Below, in pieces: positions 55,684 to 64,000 of a stretch of 64,000 nt of DNA. A program made the position numbers and the translations under genes. Source of the stretch: Cardiocondyla obscurior (taxonomy: Eukaryota > Arthropoda > Insecta > Hymenoptera > Formicidae); NCBI RefSeq assembly GCF_019399895.1, contig NC_091864.1:5558001-5622000 (forward strand), read 5' to 3'. The notes beneath the pieces were generated by a model. The model saw only the letters and a program-made list of their open reading frames with translations, searched no databases and was not told the origin of the DNA. The stretch's first letter is position 1. Every line of letters starts with the position of its first letter.

Positions 55684-58600
55684 AGATTGAGGAAGCGCAC
55701 TCAGATGATAAAAATGCAGATGAGGCCGAAACGCGACTAGAAGATAGTTGTAGCGGCGTCAGGGTATAATTTTGCATGGAAAAAAAAACAAAAAAGAGCG
55801 CGATAAATCTCCCAAATGTTTCGATGTCGAGGGGAGCGTGTATCATACGTGTAATTGCTTTATTATTTGCAGGACATTTTTTTTTCTCTTTTTTTTTTTA
55901 TTTTTTGGATGCCACATAAATGGAATTTCGATATAAAGTGTCTCAGTTTTATCGTTTAACAATACCGGCGGCAGCCTCTCCCCCGGGCTACTTCTTTTAT
56001 CGATATTCCATTTTACTTCTATTTACTACGGCTCGCACTTTAAACATCCGATACACCGTCCTCGGATTGAAATTGTCAAAACACACGTTGACGGCTGTAT
56101 CTTACACGAGTGGCATTCTCGTCTAAATATTTGCGGTGAAATATTTGCGCGTGCAAGAAAGGAAAGAGACAGAGGGAAGAAGCCCGTAAAGGGAGTATCA
56201 GCCACTGGCGAGCCGGAAGGAAGACGGAGAGCAGAATTTATTCCATTTTAAAGAACACGTTAACGAAACTTCTTTCTTTTTTTTCTCTCTCACTTGACTT
56301 ATATATAAACTCTACGAGAATAATGCGCACCTAGGCGAACTTCGCAAAAGTTCACATTCCTCTATGCTCAATTCTTAAGACCCCGAAGGCGATTAACAGA
56401 ATATATATCGCTGCAGTTTTAATGGCACCCGGTAACAGTGAATGTAGAGCATACGAAATACTTATAAAAATCATAGCCCTTTCGAAAAACTTAGAAGAAA
56501 TATTTTTGGCGGAGTGCATGCATTATGAATCGATCGTAGTTCCGATTGAAATAGACAGGATGTTTTATTTTTCGTTAATAAAAGCTTTTTTTTAACTTCA
56601 AAGCGAGTCAAAATTTTTACAGATCACTAAATATGAAAAATTACTGATATGCTTTCAGGTACAAATTGGAGGTAGCCGGTAAGTCTTTACCGGTGCTGAC
56701 AAATCTCGATAAAGGTCGGTACGGAGTGCTGATCTTTGAGAACCTAAATAAGTACCTGCAGATGGACAAATGGAATCGCGAGCTACTCGACAAATATTGC
56801 AGGGAATATTCAGTTGGCATCATCGGTTTTGCTCCTCCAGGAGAAGAGAGTCTCGTCGGTGCTCAGCTTAAGGGCTTTCCACTTTTTATACATACGAATC
56901 TTAGATTGAAGGTTAGTTGCAGCGTTGATTAAAAATTCAAACTTTAGACACTCACATTTCTTTCTCAAATATCGAAATCTTTTCACAGGCGACATTTAGT
57001 TTTTAATTTTATAAATACTTAACGCTTCTACGCGTATAATTTCTTTTCAACATTCTACATATTTTTAACACTTTTCTTTTTCTTACCAAATCGACGTATA
57101 AAACATTGAAAATTTATTTCCTAATTAATCATTAAAAGTAAAATGCTCGAAGTATTTTTCTCTTTCAACCCTTACATTTTATCGCGATAGAAAGTTTTTT
57201 TCGCAATCAATATTCGGGATTAATTTTAAAAAGAATTATGTTGATAAAAAAAACTGTAATGCTGGCGATCAAATTTGTATCGCGAGAAGTGACATCAAAA
57301 CAAGGAAAAAAAACTGTCGTAAAAGAAGTAATAAAAGGCCTGATTCCTATAGCTAGCATTACGGTAATAAAATAATCAATATTTTACGTTTCTCTGGAAA
57401 AACGATTGTAGCATACATTCGTCAATCATCCCGGTTAATTATTGAACACGGTTTATAACATCAATCACCAGCTGTTCCTTATTACCGCAATGTTTATAAT
57501 GGAAAATAAATTACAATCTTCTTAAAAGTTTGGAGCATTGATCGTGCTCCGAACGACAGCACGTCTCATGAGTAACGATCGTTTCGCGCAAAAAAAAAAA
57601 ATAATAATAATAAGGCTAATAAAGCCAGTTGATGTTCGCACTCATTGAGCACGAAATATGTCATTTCTGTTTAAATATCTAACCGCATAACCACAAAAGC
57701 GATTTCATCAATTTTTCCGATGTATTTCGAGCGAGCGTTTAGATTAATTTTATTTCTGGCATAAATTTGATAAAATTCAGAAAATTATTTCGAGCGCGCG
57801 GAATAAATGGAATCTAGAACTCGGAATGCTTAAAATAATTTATCAAATTCTGATCGGCCTTTCTCTTATTGTTTAATATATTCTACAGGTTTTTAAATAA
57901 TTTTTCTCATAATTATTATCGCATTTTATACAGTCTCGTCCATTTTTCTCTTCCTTTTTTTTCAGAATAATCGCCACGTGGTATTCCGAATATAAAATTG
58001 CGTGCAATCGGTCTGAACAATTCCTCTCTTTAACAAAGCGCTAAAGCGCGCGTGATGCCCTCCCGAAAATTTGATTTCCCGAGAGCGAGAGAATCTGGCA
58101 CGACGGCGAAGCGAGAGCGGTACTCTTTGTGCGAGTCGCATAGAATCAGGTCTTTTCTTCCTTCAGGATGCCCAGCTGAATGCGGCGTCTCCCATTCTTC
58201 GATTAACCAGATCGGGGGAAACGGCCTGGGGACCACTTCCTGGCGGCGACTGGACTATTTTTCAGGCCAATCACAGCACCTACGAGCCGCTCGCTTGGGC
58301 GTATCGGGACAGTCTCGACTATCCGGCCAACAAAAGTCCCCTGGCTACTGTCATTCAGGTGAGCCGTGCACTTTATTTGCCGCGGATTCCGGTCACGTAT
58401 CTCGTCCCGGACAACTCGAACGACTGCGGAATTAATGCGCCGAATCACGCGCCCGTGTCTATTACTGTTCGGTGAACAGAGAGCGTTTAAATCATTTTCT
58501 CTTTCCCTCATCGGGTTGCACCTGGCGTACCCGCCGTGCCAGAAAACCGCGTTATCGTAATAGATGCAAGGGTGATAAACGCCCTTTCGCTGGACGTAAG

Positions 58601-61600
58601 AGCCGAAGTACTTTCACGGTAGGCATTGAGGGGAAAAATCGTAGAATCCGCGACACAACGGGCTAAAATATTATCTCTCGGTATCAACTTTGAACTCCGG
58701 GCCCCATTATCCCTACACAAAGCTCCAAGCGTGCCCTTTGGGAATCCCTTATTAACTCACGCAGCTCCGTGCGCGCGTAGCTTGGCTTTTATCTTCTCGG
58801 CTACAAAGGTAATCTCGAAAAACGAAAACGCACGCGGTATTTCCGCGGAGCGATCTTTGTACTGAAAGGGTGCACGGAACCAAAACCGCGCGGAGATAAT
58901 AAGGATAGCTATGACAGCAGGAAGGAAGGTATATGTAAACAATTTACGAAGTAAGTTGTACCCGACATTTATACTCGCATGGGCACGTTTGGGGAGAACC
59001 AAATCTTTCTTTGTTCGTCAGAAATTCAAGAGTCTCGCGGAAGGAATATATATGGTGGAGGCAGCGTACTAAGGAGTCGGCAATGAAAGATGTTACACAT
59101 ACAGAATAACACGGTTATTTAAAGTTAATCACATTGAAGTCATCGAGCACTTTCTTGGCGCTAAAACTGTTCTGTTAATTTATACAAATATTGTTTTTCC
59201 CTGCTTCGCGAAAATATCGCGCGTGTTATTTAAAATGCGGCATAAATATAATTAATGTTTGAATAAATATATAATTTAAAAACAAAGAAGAGTTTTAAGT
59301 AACGTGTAAAACATGTGCTTACATTATGTAATGTCTATAGCAAAACGCAAAAGCTCTCGGTTCAAAATTTTTCGAGTGGTGATTTCGTGCGCCTTTCTGA
59401 ACGTTGAAAAATACACAAAAAAAAAAAAAAGCCGGTTGAAAACGCGGAATGCACCCCCGATACGCCACTTCACTTTGCGGTTGCGTGTAATGAGGGGAAG
59501 AAAAGAGGAAAGGCGGCCAGGCAGGAAACAAGAAGCTGAGTGGCTGTGTAAGATCTGCCGTTGGCAAGGGGTGGAAAACAAAAGGAAGGCCCTGAAACAA
59601 TACGCACGGTGTGATTTTACTCCGCGCGTTTGTGCGAGTATTTCTGTCGAGGAGACGAGCCCTCCATGGACCCTCTCTCAAACGTTGCGATAAGACGAGG
59701 CACACCCTTTTCTCTCATGTTAACCCTTAGTCGATGCGATAAGGGGCTTATATATTTCCAGCGGGAGATGTAATTGCCGAGTACCATGTCGAAAATAGCT
59801 TCATATTTCTTTTTTTTTTTTAAACCTCGATTTTTTAAACACTTTGAATATAAAGATATTTTCAAAATTTTCGAGAAACTTTTCCTTTGACTTTCTCGTT
59901 GCGCTTTTCAACAATAATTACTCTAATATTAATAGAAATCACGAATACGTACGTTACTTTCTCATTTACTCCCGTACATTTTTCCTTTTCCGCTGTTTCT
60001 CTCGTCCCGGCGATTCTTCCTGCTCTGCCAGCGACGGTGCCGGAAAACGAAAACAAATGTGGAATTTCCGCGATACGGCTCGTGGCCACGTACGCGGAGA
60101 CGAGAGAAAGAAAAAAGAAAGGAGACGGTAGGGACGGAGGCACGGGAAAGAGGGACACACAGAGAAAGAACGAGGGGAAAAAAAAGAGGAAATGTAGAAG
60201 GGATCCGCAGTTGGTGGAGGTAAACTGAAACAATTCGTAAAGCCGTCCCGCTCCGGCGTTTACATTCGTGCAGGAATTCGCAACTGCAAGATTCCGGACG
60301 CAACAAACGCGGATAAGAGAGAAAGAAGAGTCGTGTGACAGTGGTGAGCGAAAAACGCGCTCGAAGGAGTCGCCGAATTGCGGACGATATGGAGGAAACG
60401 ACGTTTTCGCCGGACACGCGCCGAGATATCGTCGCCGTGATAGCGAGGAGCGCGAACGCGTGCTACATCGTCGGTGTTTTTGGCGTGCGCTCTGTTTCCG
60501 GCGCGCAACGTTTTCCTATCCGCTCGGCATGCATATCTTACACCGCCGCCCGTTTTGTCTCCGGCGGGACGGAGCTTATGAGATATACAGCGAGCTTTTT
60601 GTTAACTTTTCCGTACTTCCGGCGCCAATTGACGGCGCATCCAGTTTGTCTCTCGCTCGCCGTTGCTTTTTAGAAATCAAGTGTTTCGAATGCTTTTCCT
60701 TTTACGCTTAGATATTTCGGTGATTGCGGCTGGTTAATCGAATCGAGCCGAACGATGGGATTTTGCCTGCGAATAGAGCGAGGCTCAAAATAGACGCTTT
60801 GAATCCCCGCCGTGAATCCCGCGGTACGTTATATTCGGGATACGTTTCGCGTTCGTGACGGTTCAAAAATATCTCGGGCGGCTTTTCGCTCATCTCTGGC
60901 GTGTCTGCCTTTGGCGTTTGATCTGTTCGACGGGGTAGGGTCAATCCCCCCGTTCGCCTCGGAACGAAATAAATTGGCGGTACCAATGGTAGCAAATGAA
61001 GCGCGTCGCGCAGTCGCGCTCATTAATCGAATGAGCCGAACCGGCTGATTGGCTTCTGATTTAATCACCTGGGCTACCTGCGCGATCCGCGTATCTATTC
61101 CGGCGCCCAGCCTCGCTCGTACAGACGGGGATTATCCGTGAGATTATTATTGTTGTTTACTGCTAACAAGCCCGGTTCATGACCGGGGTCGCGAACTTGC
61201 CAGGGAGTTTCCGTCGAACAATGCAATTAACACGTCGGACGCGGCCGATTATTCGCCGCGTACCGCCGCACTCTATTGAGAGAAAAATAATGATGCTAGT
61301 TAACGCGCTGATGATTAGGTCGGCTGAGCCTGCATACACGTGCATGCGTACGGTGCTTCGTAATCGGTGCACGTTTCCGCCGAAAATTAAAACGCCAACC
61401 AAATTCAACGGCCGTTCTGAAAAAGCAACTCGAAGAAATTGAAACGAGTTAGCGATTGTCAGACAATTATTTCGTATAGGCAATTTGTACGCGTTATCGA
61501 ACTGGTCCAGCGTCGAGCGGTTCTGAATAAACTGTTTATTTTACAGGACCATGGCAGATACGATGGAATTCAAAGGGTCCTCTTTGGTAGCGGCTTGCGG

Positions 61601-63193
61601 TTTTGGTTGCATAAATTGCTGCTACTAGACTCGCTATCTTATCTGTCGCATGGGCAATTGAGCCTTAGCCTGAACCGCATGATTTTGGTGGACGTCGACG
61701 ACATACTCGTCGGCGAGAAGGGCACCAGGCTGAGGAAGGACGACGTGATGGCGTTGCTGGCCACGCAGCAAAGAATTCAAGCTCTCGTACCGGGGTTCAA
61801 ATTCAACTTGGGGTTTTCCGGGAAGTACTTCCATCACGGGACGACGGAGGAGAATTTGGGGGACGACATGCTTCTGGAGAACGTAGACAGGTAGGAGGGG
61901 AAATTAATTGCGCGAAACCGATAAACTCGAACTGGATATTGCGCTATGCTGGAGGCCCGCGTGTGTAATCCAGAGTATACATTAATAGATACATTAATCA
62001 ACTGGATATTGTGTTTATTGTGTCACGAGTCGAAATATTTGCGTAGCTTTAAAGGTAATTTAATTAATTAGAACTATAGGCGGTGACTGCTGCAATTATG
62101 CAATTTATTATTACGAGGCTGCACATGTATGGGCATAACACAAACTGAATTTACGGTCACGTCGTAGGAGCTTTTATCGTATGATGTCACGCAACAGTTT
62201 GTTATAATGCTGCCATAATCGCCCGCGACAAAACGTTACAGTGCTTTATTCGCTGCGATCGCAGTTAATCATGTTTGCCGACATCAAAAAGTTGAAAAAA
62301 AAGGGGAAAAAAATAAGAAGGTTTCCAAGCGCTTTATTCTCTCTCGGCGCGGCTCTCGACGCGCTTAAAAATGTTCATCGCGATCTCAAGCGTTCACGAT
62401 TTTTCAGATTTACGTGGTTTTCCCACATGTGGAATCACCAACAGCCGCATCTTTACGAGAATGTAACTCATCTACAATTCGACATGGTGCTGAACAAGCA
62501 GTTCGCCAAGGACCACGGTATACCAACCGTAAGCGGATACAGCGTAAGTCCGCATCACTCCGGCGTTTACCCGGTCCACGAAAGCCTGTACGAGGCGTGG
62601 AAGAGAGTGTGGAACATCAAGGTCACGAGCACCGAGGAATATCCGCACCTAAGGCCGGCTCGTCTGAGACGAGGCTTCATTCACCGTAACATTATGGTAA
62701 AAGTCACGCGAAAAGGATTACATTATTGATTATATTAAAAAAAAAAAAGATTAACTTTATAAACGTTTATTGATAATAATTTATAGTGTACTTATTAGCG
62801 AACATTAGCGTGCGTAATTTTTTAAGCGTAAAAATCTCAATGTTGAACGCGAACGAAATTCTACGCGTGCATTAAGCGCGTAATCGATCGGTCACGAAAT
62901 TTCGTTGATAATTAATTTCACATTTGTTTATTGATGGATATGGACGTGTGCGTGAAACGTTTCCACTTATTTTGCCGGATGCAATATGCATTATAAATTG
63001 ATGATATCACATTCCCAAATGTAAAACCGTACCTCTTTTTTTTTTTTTTTTTGCGTACCTCAAGGTTCTACCGAGGCAGACATGTGGCCTTTTTACTCAC
63101 ACGATTTTTATCGAGAGGTACCCGGGTGGAAGGGAAAAGCTGGACGAGTCGATACAGGGCGGCGAACTTTTCCAAACGATCGTATATAATCCG
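6440..63193 (+). CDS. sfl: Heparan sulfate N-deacetylase/N-sulfotransferase (sulfateless), 3' partial, 7 exons in window
   Basis: NDST enzymes remove acetyl groups from GlcNAc in nascent heparan sulfate and then N-sulfate the amine using PAPS. They are type II Golgi membrane proteins, and Drosophila sfl is needed for FGF, Wg and Hh signalling. The seven exons join in one frame into 527 codons, against roughly 880 residues for vertebrate NDSTs. Visible in order: cytosolic tail (1-30), hydrophobic anchor (about 31-50), basic stem (51-95), and the N-deacetylase domain from about 96. Conserved stretches include IDPKVLVFVET, KWNRELLDKYC, VGIIGF, QLKGFPLF, NHSTYEP, DGIQRVLFG, LVDVDDI (D322, D324, D325), HMWNHQQPH (394-402), SPHHSGVYPVH (435-445), VTSTEEYPHL and LPRQTCGLFTH. 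NxS/T sequons lie at N244, N264 and N406. The sulfotransferase half, including the PAPS-binding loop, is not in the window. I infer one gene from matching phases and collinear family similarity; no transcript was available. Confidence 0.96.
7159..7166 (-). promoter_or_regulatory. Single POU octamer, reverse
   Basis: ATGCAAAT, the exact complement of ATTTGCAT, in the first kilobase of intron 1. An isolated site of this length is expected by chance a few times in 64 kb. Confidence 0.2.
10881..10954 (+). repeat. (CT)37 microsatellite
   Basis: An uninterrupted CT dinucleotide run of 74 bases in intron 1, followed by interrupted CTTT/CTCT units to about 10967. Confidence 0.98.
12538..12765. mobile_element. 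MITE-like foldback element with terminal inverted repeats of about 46-51 bp
   Basis: The left arm (12538-12588) begins CAGATATGGCATT and ends GGCGTACGTGAC. The right arm (12720-12765) is its reverse complement apart from a few substitutions and a shifted insertion/deletion, running from GTCACGTACGC to AATGCCATTTCTG. The 131-bp interior encodes no transposase, so this would be a non-autonomous element. No clean target-site duplication is visible. GAAAGT recurs near both sides (12521-12526 and 12765-12770) but does not sit at both termini. The superfamily is unknown. Confidence 0.65.
13009..13055 (+). repeat. (AG)n followed by poly(A)
   Basis: An interrupted AG run followed by about 20 A residues. 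It has no other visible role. Confidence 0.9.
14025..14047 (+). repeat. G-rich tract
   Basis: G10 followed by A-separated G2-G3 runs, in intron 1. It is a weaker quadruplex candidate than the one at 15895. Confidence 0.7.
14752..14790 (+). repeat. Pyrimidine (CT/T) tract
   Basis: T6 then CT repeats with T insertions, in intron 1. Confidence 0.85.
14962..14969 (+). promoter_or_regulatory. Single POU octamer in intron 1
   Basis: An exact ATTTGCAT, preceded by TG and followed by CGCGATT. It resembles the intron 2 copies in its TTGATTTGCATCG context but stands alone. Confidence 0.25.
15239..16276 (+). repeat. Duplicated 31-bp motif, two copies 1 kb apart
   Basis: Copies at 15239-15269 and 16246-16276 match at 26 of 31 positions and share GGTGGATTTC-N-ATGAATTA. 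Similarity stops outside the 31 bases, and I saw no third copy. The shared ATTA is a homeodomain core, so the pair could be a transcription factor site. It could also be an old repeat fragment. Confidence 0.5.
15895..15924 (+). other. G-quadruplex-like tract
   Basis: G5-A-GG-A-G4-A-G4-A-G5-A-G4 within 30 bases gives at least five G runs of four or more with single-A loops or near it. This is well beyond the usual minimum for a G-quadruplex. It lies on the non-template strand of intron 1. Formation in cells is inference. Confidence 0.7.
30827..31024 (+). CDS. sfl: sfl coding exon 2: stem and start of N-deacetylase domain
   Basis: Supplies the last base of codon 59, codons 60-124, and two bases of codon 125. 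The acceptor is TTCTTACAG ending at 30826 and the donor is GTAAGT at 31025. Residues 60-95 form a basic stem rich in Arg and Pro. From residue 96, IDPKVLVFVETLYSRLG followed by REIAELL closely follows the vertebrate NDST stretch with DPLVLVFVESLYSQLG. The phase-2 entry fits exon 1 exactly across a 24-kb intron. Confidence 0.95.
34734..34759 (+). repeat. Poly(T), 26 bases
   Basis: An uninterrupted T run in intron 2. No element body is recognised on either side. Confidence 0.95.
41714..41745 (+). repeat. Perfect 12-bp hairpin with T8 loop
   Basis: AGAAAGCAATTT (41714-41725) and its exact complement (41734-41745) flank eight T residues. The arms carry mixed sequence, so this is more than a poly(A/T) artefact. 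No neighbouring feature explains it. Confidence 0.8.
42242..42266 (+). repeat. (AG)n tract
   Basis: An AG dinucleotide run with one AAAG interruption, in intron 2. Confidence 0.9.
44618..48090. promoter_or_regulatory. Candidate enhancer: cluster of six POU octamers
   Basis: Exact ATTTGCAT (either strand) occurs at 44618-44625 (reverse), 45003-45010, 45665-45672, 46332-46339, 46487-46494 and 48083-48090. By a simple 1-in-65,536 estimate per strand position, about 0.1 would be expected in this 3.5 kb; only two others were found in the rest of the window. The octamer is the known target of POU-domain factors (Oct1/Pdm type). Three copies are followed within 2-6 bases by CCGATAA. Cluster and location, deep in the second large intron of a developmental gene, suggest an enhancer. 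Function is inference. Confidence 0.45.
55651..55682 (+). repeat. Poly(T), 32 bases
   Basis: The longest homopolymer in the window, about 1 kb before the acceptor of sfl exon 3. No element body is recognised. Confidence 0.95.
56659..56911 (+). CDS. sfl: sfl coding exon 3: N-deacetylase domain
   Basis: Completes codon 125 (Lys) and encodes residues 126-209. The acceptor is GCTTTCAG ending at 56658 and the donor is GTTAGT at 56912. Family-typical stretches are KSLPVLTNLDKGRYGVLIFEN, MDKWNRELLDKYC, YSVGIIGF and AQLKGFPLFIHTNL. An internal GTAAGT at 56679-56684 looks like a perfect donor but falls in conserved coding sequence, so it is treated as coding. Confidence 0.97.
56912..58166 (+). other. 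sfl: sfl intron 3
   Basis: A 1255-bp, A+T-rich intron with donor GTTAGT and acceptor CTTCCTTCAG. It contains a set of mutually complementary segments at 57254-57492. No gene is seen. Confidence 0.9.
57254..57492 (+). repeat. Three-part inverted repeat set in intron 3
   Basis: The segment at 57352-57370 contains GCTAGCATTACGG, complementary at 11 of 13 positions to 57254-57266. Its overlapping CATTACGGTAATAA (57357-57370) is complementary at 13 of 14 positions to 57479-57492. The middle segment could therefore pair with either partner but not both. Confidence 0.55.
58167..58358 (+). CDS. sfl: sfl coding exon 4: N-deacetylase domain
   Basis: Encodes residues 210-273 in phase 0 at both ends. 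The acceptor CTTCCTTCAG ends at 58166 and the donor GTGAGC starts at 58359. The key stretch is LPGGDWTIFQANHSTYEP (233-250), nearly identical to vertebrate NDSTs and carrying the sequon NHS at N244. The following loop (251-268) appears several residues shorter than in human NDST1, by comparison from memory. A second sequon lies at N264. Confidence 0.96.
58359..61546 (+). other. sfl: sfl intron 4
   Basis: A 3188-bp intron with donor GTGAGC and acceptor TTATTTTACAG. It contains a pyrimidine-rich then purine-rich segment around 59985-60204. Open frames of 80-150 codons here are compositional and match no family I recognise. Confidence 0.9.
59985..60204 (+). other. Pyrimidine-rich then purine-rich segment in intron 4
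   Basis: About 59985-60035 is C/T-rich and about 60090-60204 is strongly A/G-rich (GAGA, GAAAG and GGGAAA words). This skew produces the long Lys/Arg/Glu-rich and Phe/Leu/Ser-rich open frames on the two strands, so these were not called as genes. Confidence 0.6.
61547..61890 (+). CDS. sfl: sfl coding exon 5: N-deacetylase core with DVDD motif
   Basis: Encodes residues 274-387 plus two bases of codon 388. The acceptor TTATTTTACAG ends at 61546. The donor at 61891 is GTAGGA, weaker than its neighbours. The exon holds DGIQRVLFG, FWLHKLLLLD, the acidic LVDVDDI motif (D322, D324, D325), GEKGTRLRKDDV and FNLGFSGKYFHHGT. The Asp pair and downstream His residues are typical of the NDST metal-dependent deacetylase centre. 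Which residues bind metal is not shown by sequence alone. Confidence 0.97.
61891..62407 (+). other. sfl: sfl intron 5
   Basis: A 517-bp intron between exons 5 and 6, with donor GTAGGA and acceptor TTTTTCAG. Phase 2. No other content is recognised. Confidence 0.92.
62408..62696 (+). CDS. sfl: sfl coding exon 6: N-deacetylase His-rich motifs
   Basis: Completes codon 388 (Arg) and encodes 389-484. The acceptor CGATTTTTCAG ends at 62407 and the donor is GTAAAA at 62697, a weak match to consensus. It contains WFSHMWNHQQPHLY, NKQFAKDHGIPT, SPHHSGVYPVH, LYEAWKRVWNIKVTSTEEYP and RRGFIHRNIM. All align without gaps to vertebrate NDSTs. An internal GTAAGT at 62544-62549 is coding (Val-Ser). The sequon NVT is at N406. 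Confidence 0.97.
62697..63064 (+). other. sfl: sfl intron 6
   Basis: A 368-bp, A+T-rich intron with donor GTAAAA. A long T run ends about 13 bases before the CAAG acceptor. Phase 0. No other content is recognised. Confidence 0.92.
63065..63193 (+). CDS. sfl: sfl coding exon 7: last exon in window
   Basis: Encodes residues 485-527 in phase 0 at both ends. The acceptor CCTCAAG ends at 63064 after a T-rich tract, and the donor GTAAGT starts at 63194. It reads VLPRQTCGLFTHTIF, then YPGGREKLDES, GGELFQTIV and YNP, matching the end of the vertebrate block before the sulfotransferase linker. Vertebrates have TVLLNP at the end where this exon has TIVYNP. The next exon lies beyond the window. Confidence 0.95.
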
Positions 63194-64000
63194 GTAAGTA
63201 AATCTGTTACGAAATCAATCTTTGCCGAGCTTGTTTGATCTCCTGTGGTATAGGCATTTATTTTTAACAACCGTTTATCTATAGCAAATTGACTTTTGTC
63301 ATTAATCATTTTCAGCCTGACGTGTTAATCTTTATTGCACTAGAAGAAACTTTGCGCACCGCTTAATACGCGCGCACAGTTTTTCATAAGATCTCAATTC
63401 GCGCGCGTCATTATATTTGGGGTCATTAATTATAATCATTTCTTTATGATAATTACAATTTATTGATCTACGACCAACAGCCTATTGTTAGTTTACTTAC
63501 ATTTGTAGCTTTCGATTAGGTTAGGGTAAGTTATTTTCCGACTGTTCGTCCATCCGTCCTTCCTTCCTTCCTTCCTTCCTTCCTTCCGGGGCAGTTTCTG
63601 GATTATCCTGAGTGTCTTGCAGCACTTTAAATCACTCGACACTATATTACACTGCTCTGCTTTTTTTTATAATCACTATCACTCGAGAGACGAACGATCG
63701 AAAGAATAACGCGGGGATTATCGCGACGATTTTTTACGATTTAAATTAAGAAGCGCGACGAACGATTCGTTGGATAACTTTGCACTCTCGATGTTCGTAG
63801 CGTTGCTTACTTCCACTGAGTCTTCCCTCGATTTATTCTCGATCGCGACACAAGAAGCTGGTTGCGATGTAAAGCGAGGTCACTCTTGATCCTTCGGTCA
63901 ATTCTCGTCGGTAGAATGAACGACGTCGAGAGTTCGCTTCAAGCGACGAATGAGACGAGCCGCGATGTAAAATGTTCTTCGCGCATTTTATCTGTCTCGT
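63194..64000 (+). other. sfl: sfl intron 7, 5' part
   Basis: Starts at GTAAGT and reaches the window edge without an exon that resembles the NDST linker or sulfotransferase domain. It contains a (CCTT)7 microsatellite at 63558-63587. Confidence 0.85.
63558..63587 (+). repeat. (CCTT)7 microsatellite
   Basis: Seven perfect CCTT units plus CC in intron 7. Confidence 0.97.

Larger units (their letters stand above)
31025..56658 (+). other. sfl: sfl intron 2 (25.6 kb)
   Basis: Runs from GTAAGT after the stem exon to GCTTTCAG before exon 3. No nested coding gene is supported. The main content is the POU octamer cluster at 44.6-48.1 kb. There is also a 12-bp perfect hairpin (41714-41745), long T runs (34734-34759 and 55651-55682) and CpG-rich blocks at about 33-35, 36-39, 42-45 and 50-55 kb. 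Outside these I see nothing assignable. Confidence 0.85.

Noticed and set aside
6616..56658. Recursive splice (ratchet) points in the two giant introns
   Set aside because: I looked for a pyrimidine tract with CAG directly followed by GTAAGT and found none convincing; AGGTAAG words near 16171 and 54686 lack the tract. The scan was by eye and may be incomplete.
57400..57440. Possible tRNA-like fold in A+T-rich intron 3
   Set aside because: No A-box/B-box pair and no acceptor stem could be matched.

Overview
This is nuclear DNA from an insect, most likely a hymenopteran and quite possibly an ant. The clues are very large introns with consensus GT/AG borders, abundant CpG, many poly(A/T) and (CT)/(GA) tracts, and only one recognisable protein-coding gene in 64 kb. 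The species call is inference.

The gene lies on the + strand and runs off the right edge. It is the orthologue of Drosophila sulfateless (sfl), the single insect NDST, a bifunctional heparan sulfate glucosaminyl N-deacetylase/N-sulfotransferase of the Golgi. Seven coding exons can be placed: 6440-6615, 30827-31024, 56659-56911, 58167-58358, 61547-61890, 62408-62696 and 63065-63193. Their phases chain without a frameshift into 527 codons. These cover a short cytosolic tail, one signal-anchor membrane segment, the stem, and most of the N-deacetylase domain. The PAPS-dependent sulfotransferase half must lie beyond base 64000.

Layout: 1 to about 5.9 kb is upstream DNA with no supported gene, with two strong hairpins at 105-321. 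About 5.9-6.44 kb is a candidate promoter and 5' leader with small upstream ORFs. Intron 1 (24.2 kb) holds a 228-bp MITE-like element, a (CT)37 microsatellite, a G-quadruplex-like tract and a duplicated 31-bp motif. Intron 2 (25.6 kb) holds a dense cluster of exact POU octamers (ATTTGCAT), several beside a CCGATAA box, which is the best candidate for a regulatory module. Five smaller introns separate the remaining exons.

No second gene, tRNA, rRNA, CRISPR array or autonomous transposon could be supported. Long open frames elsewhere look like chance frames in GC-rich or low-complexity DNA. No new protein system was found. The unexplained signals are non-coding: the octamer cluster, the wobble-biased hairpin near the left edge, and the foldback element in intron 1.
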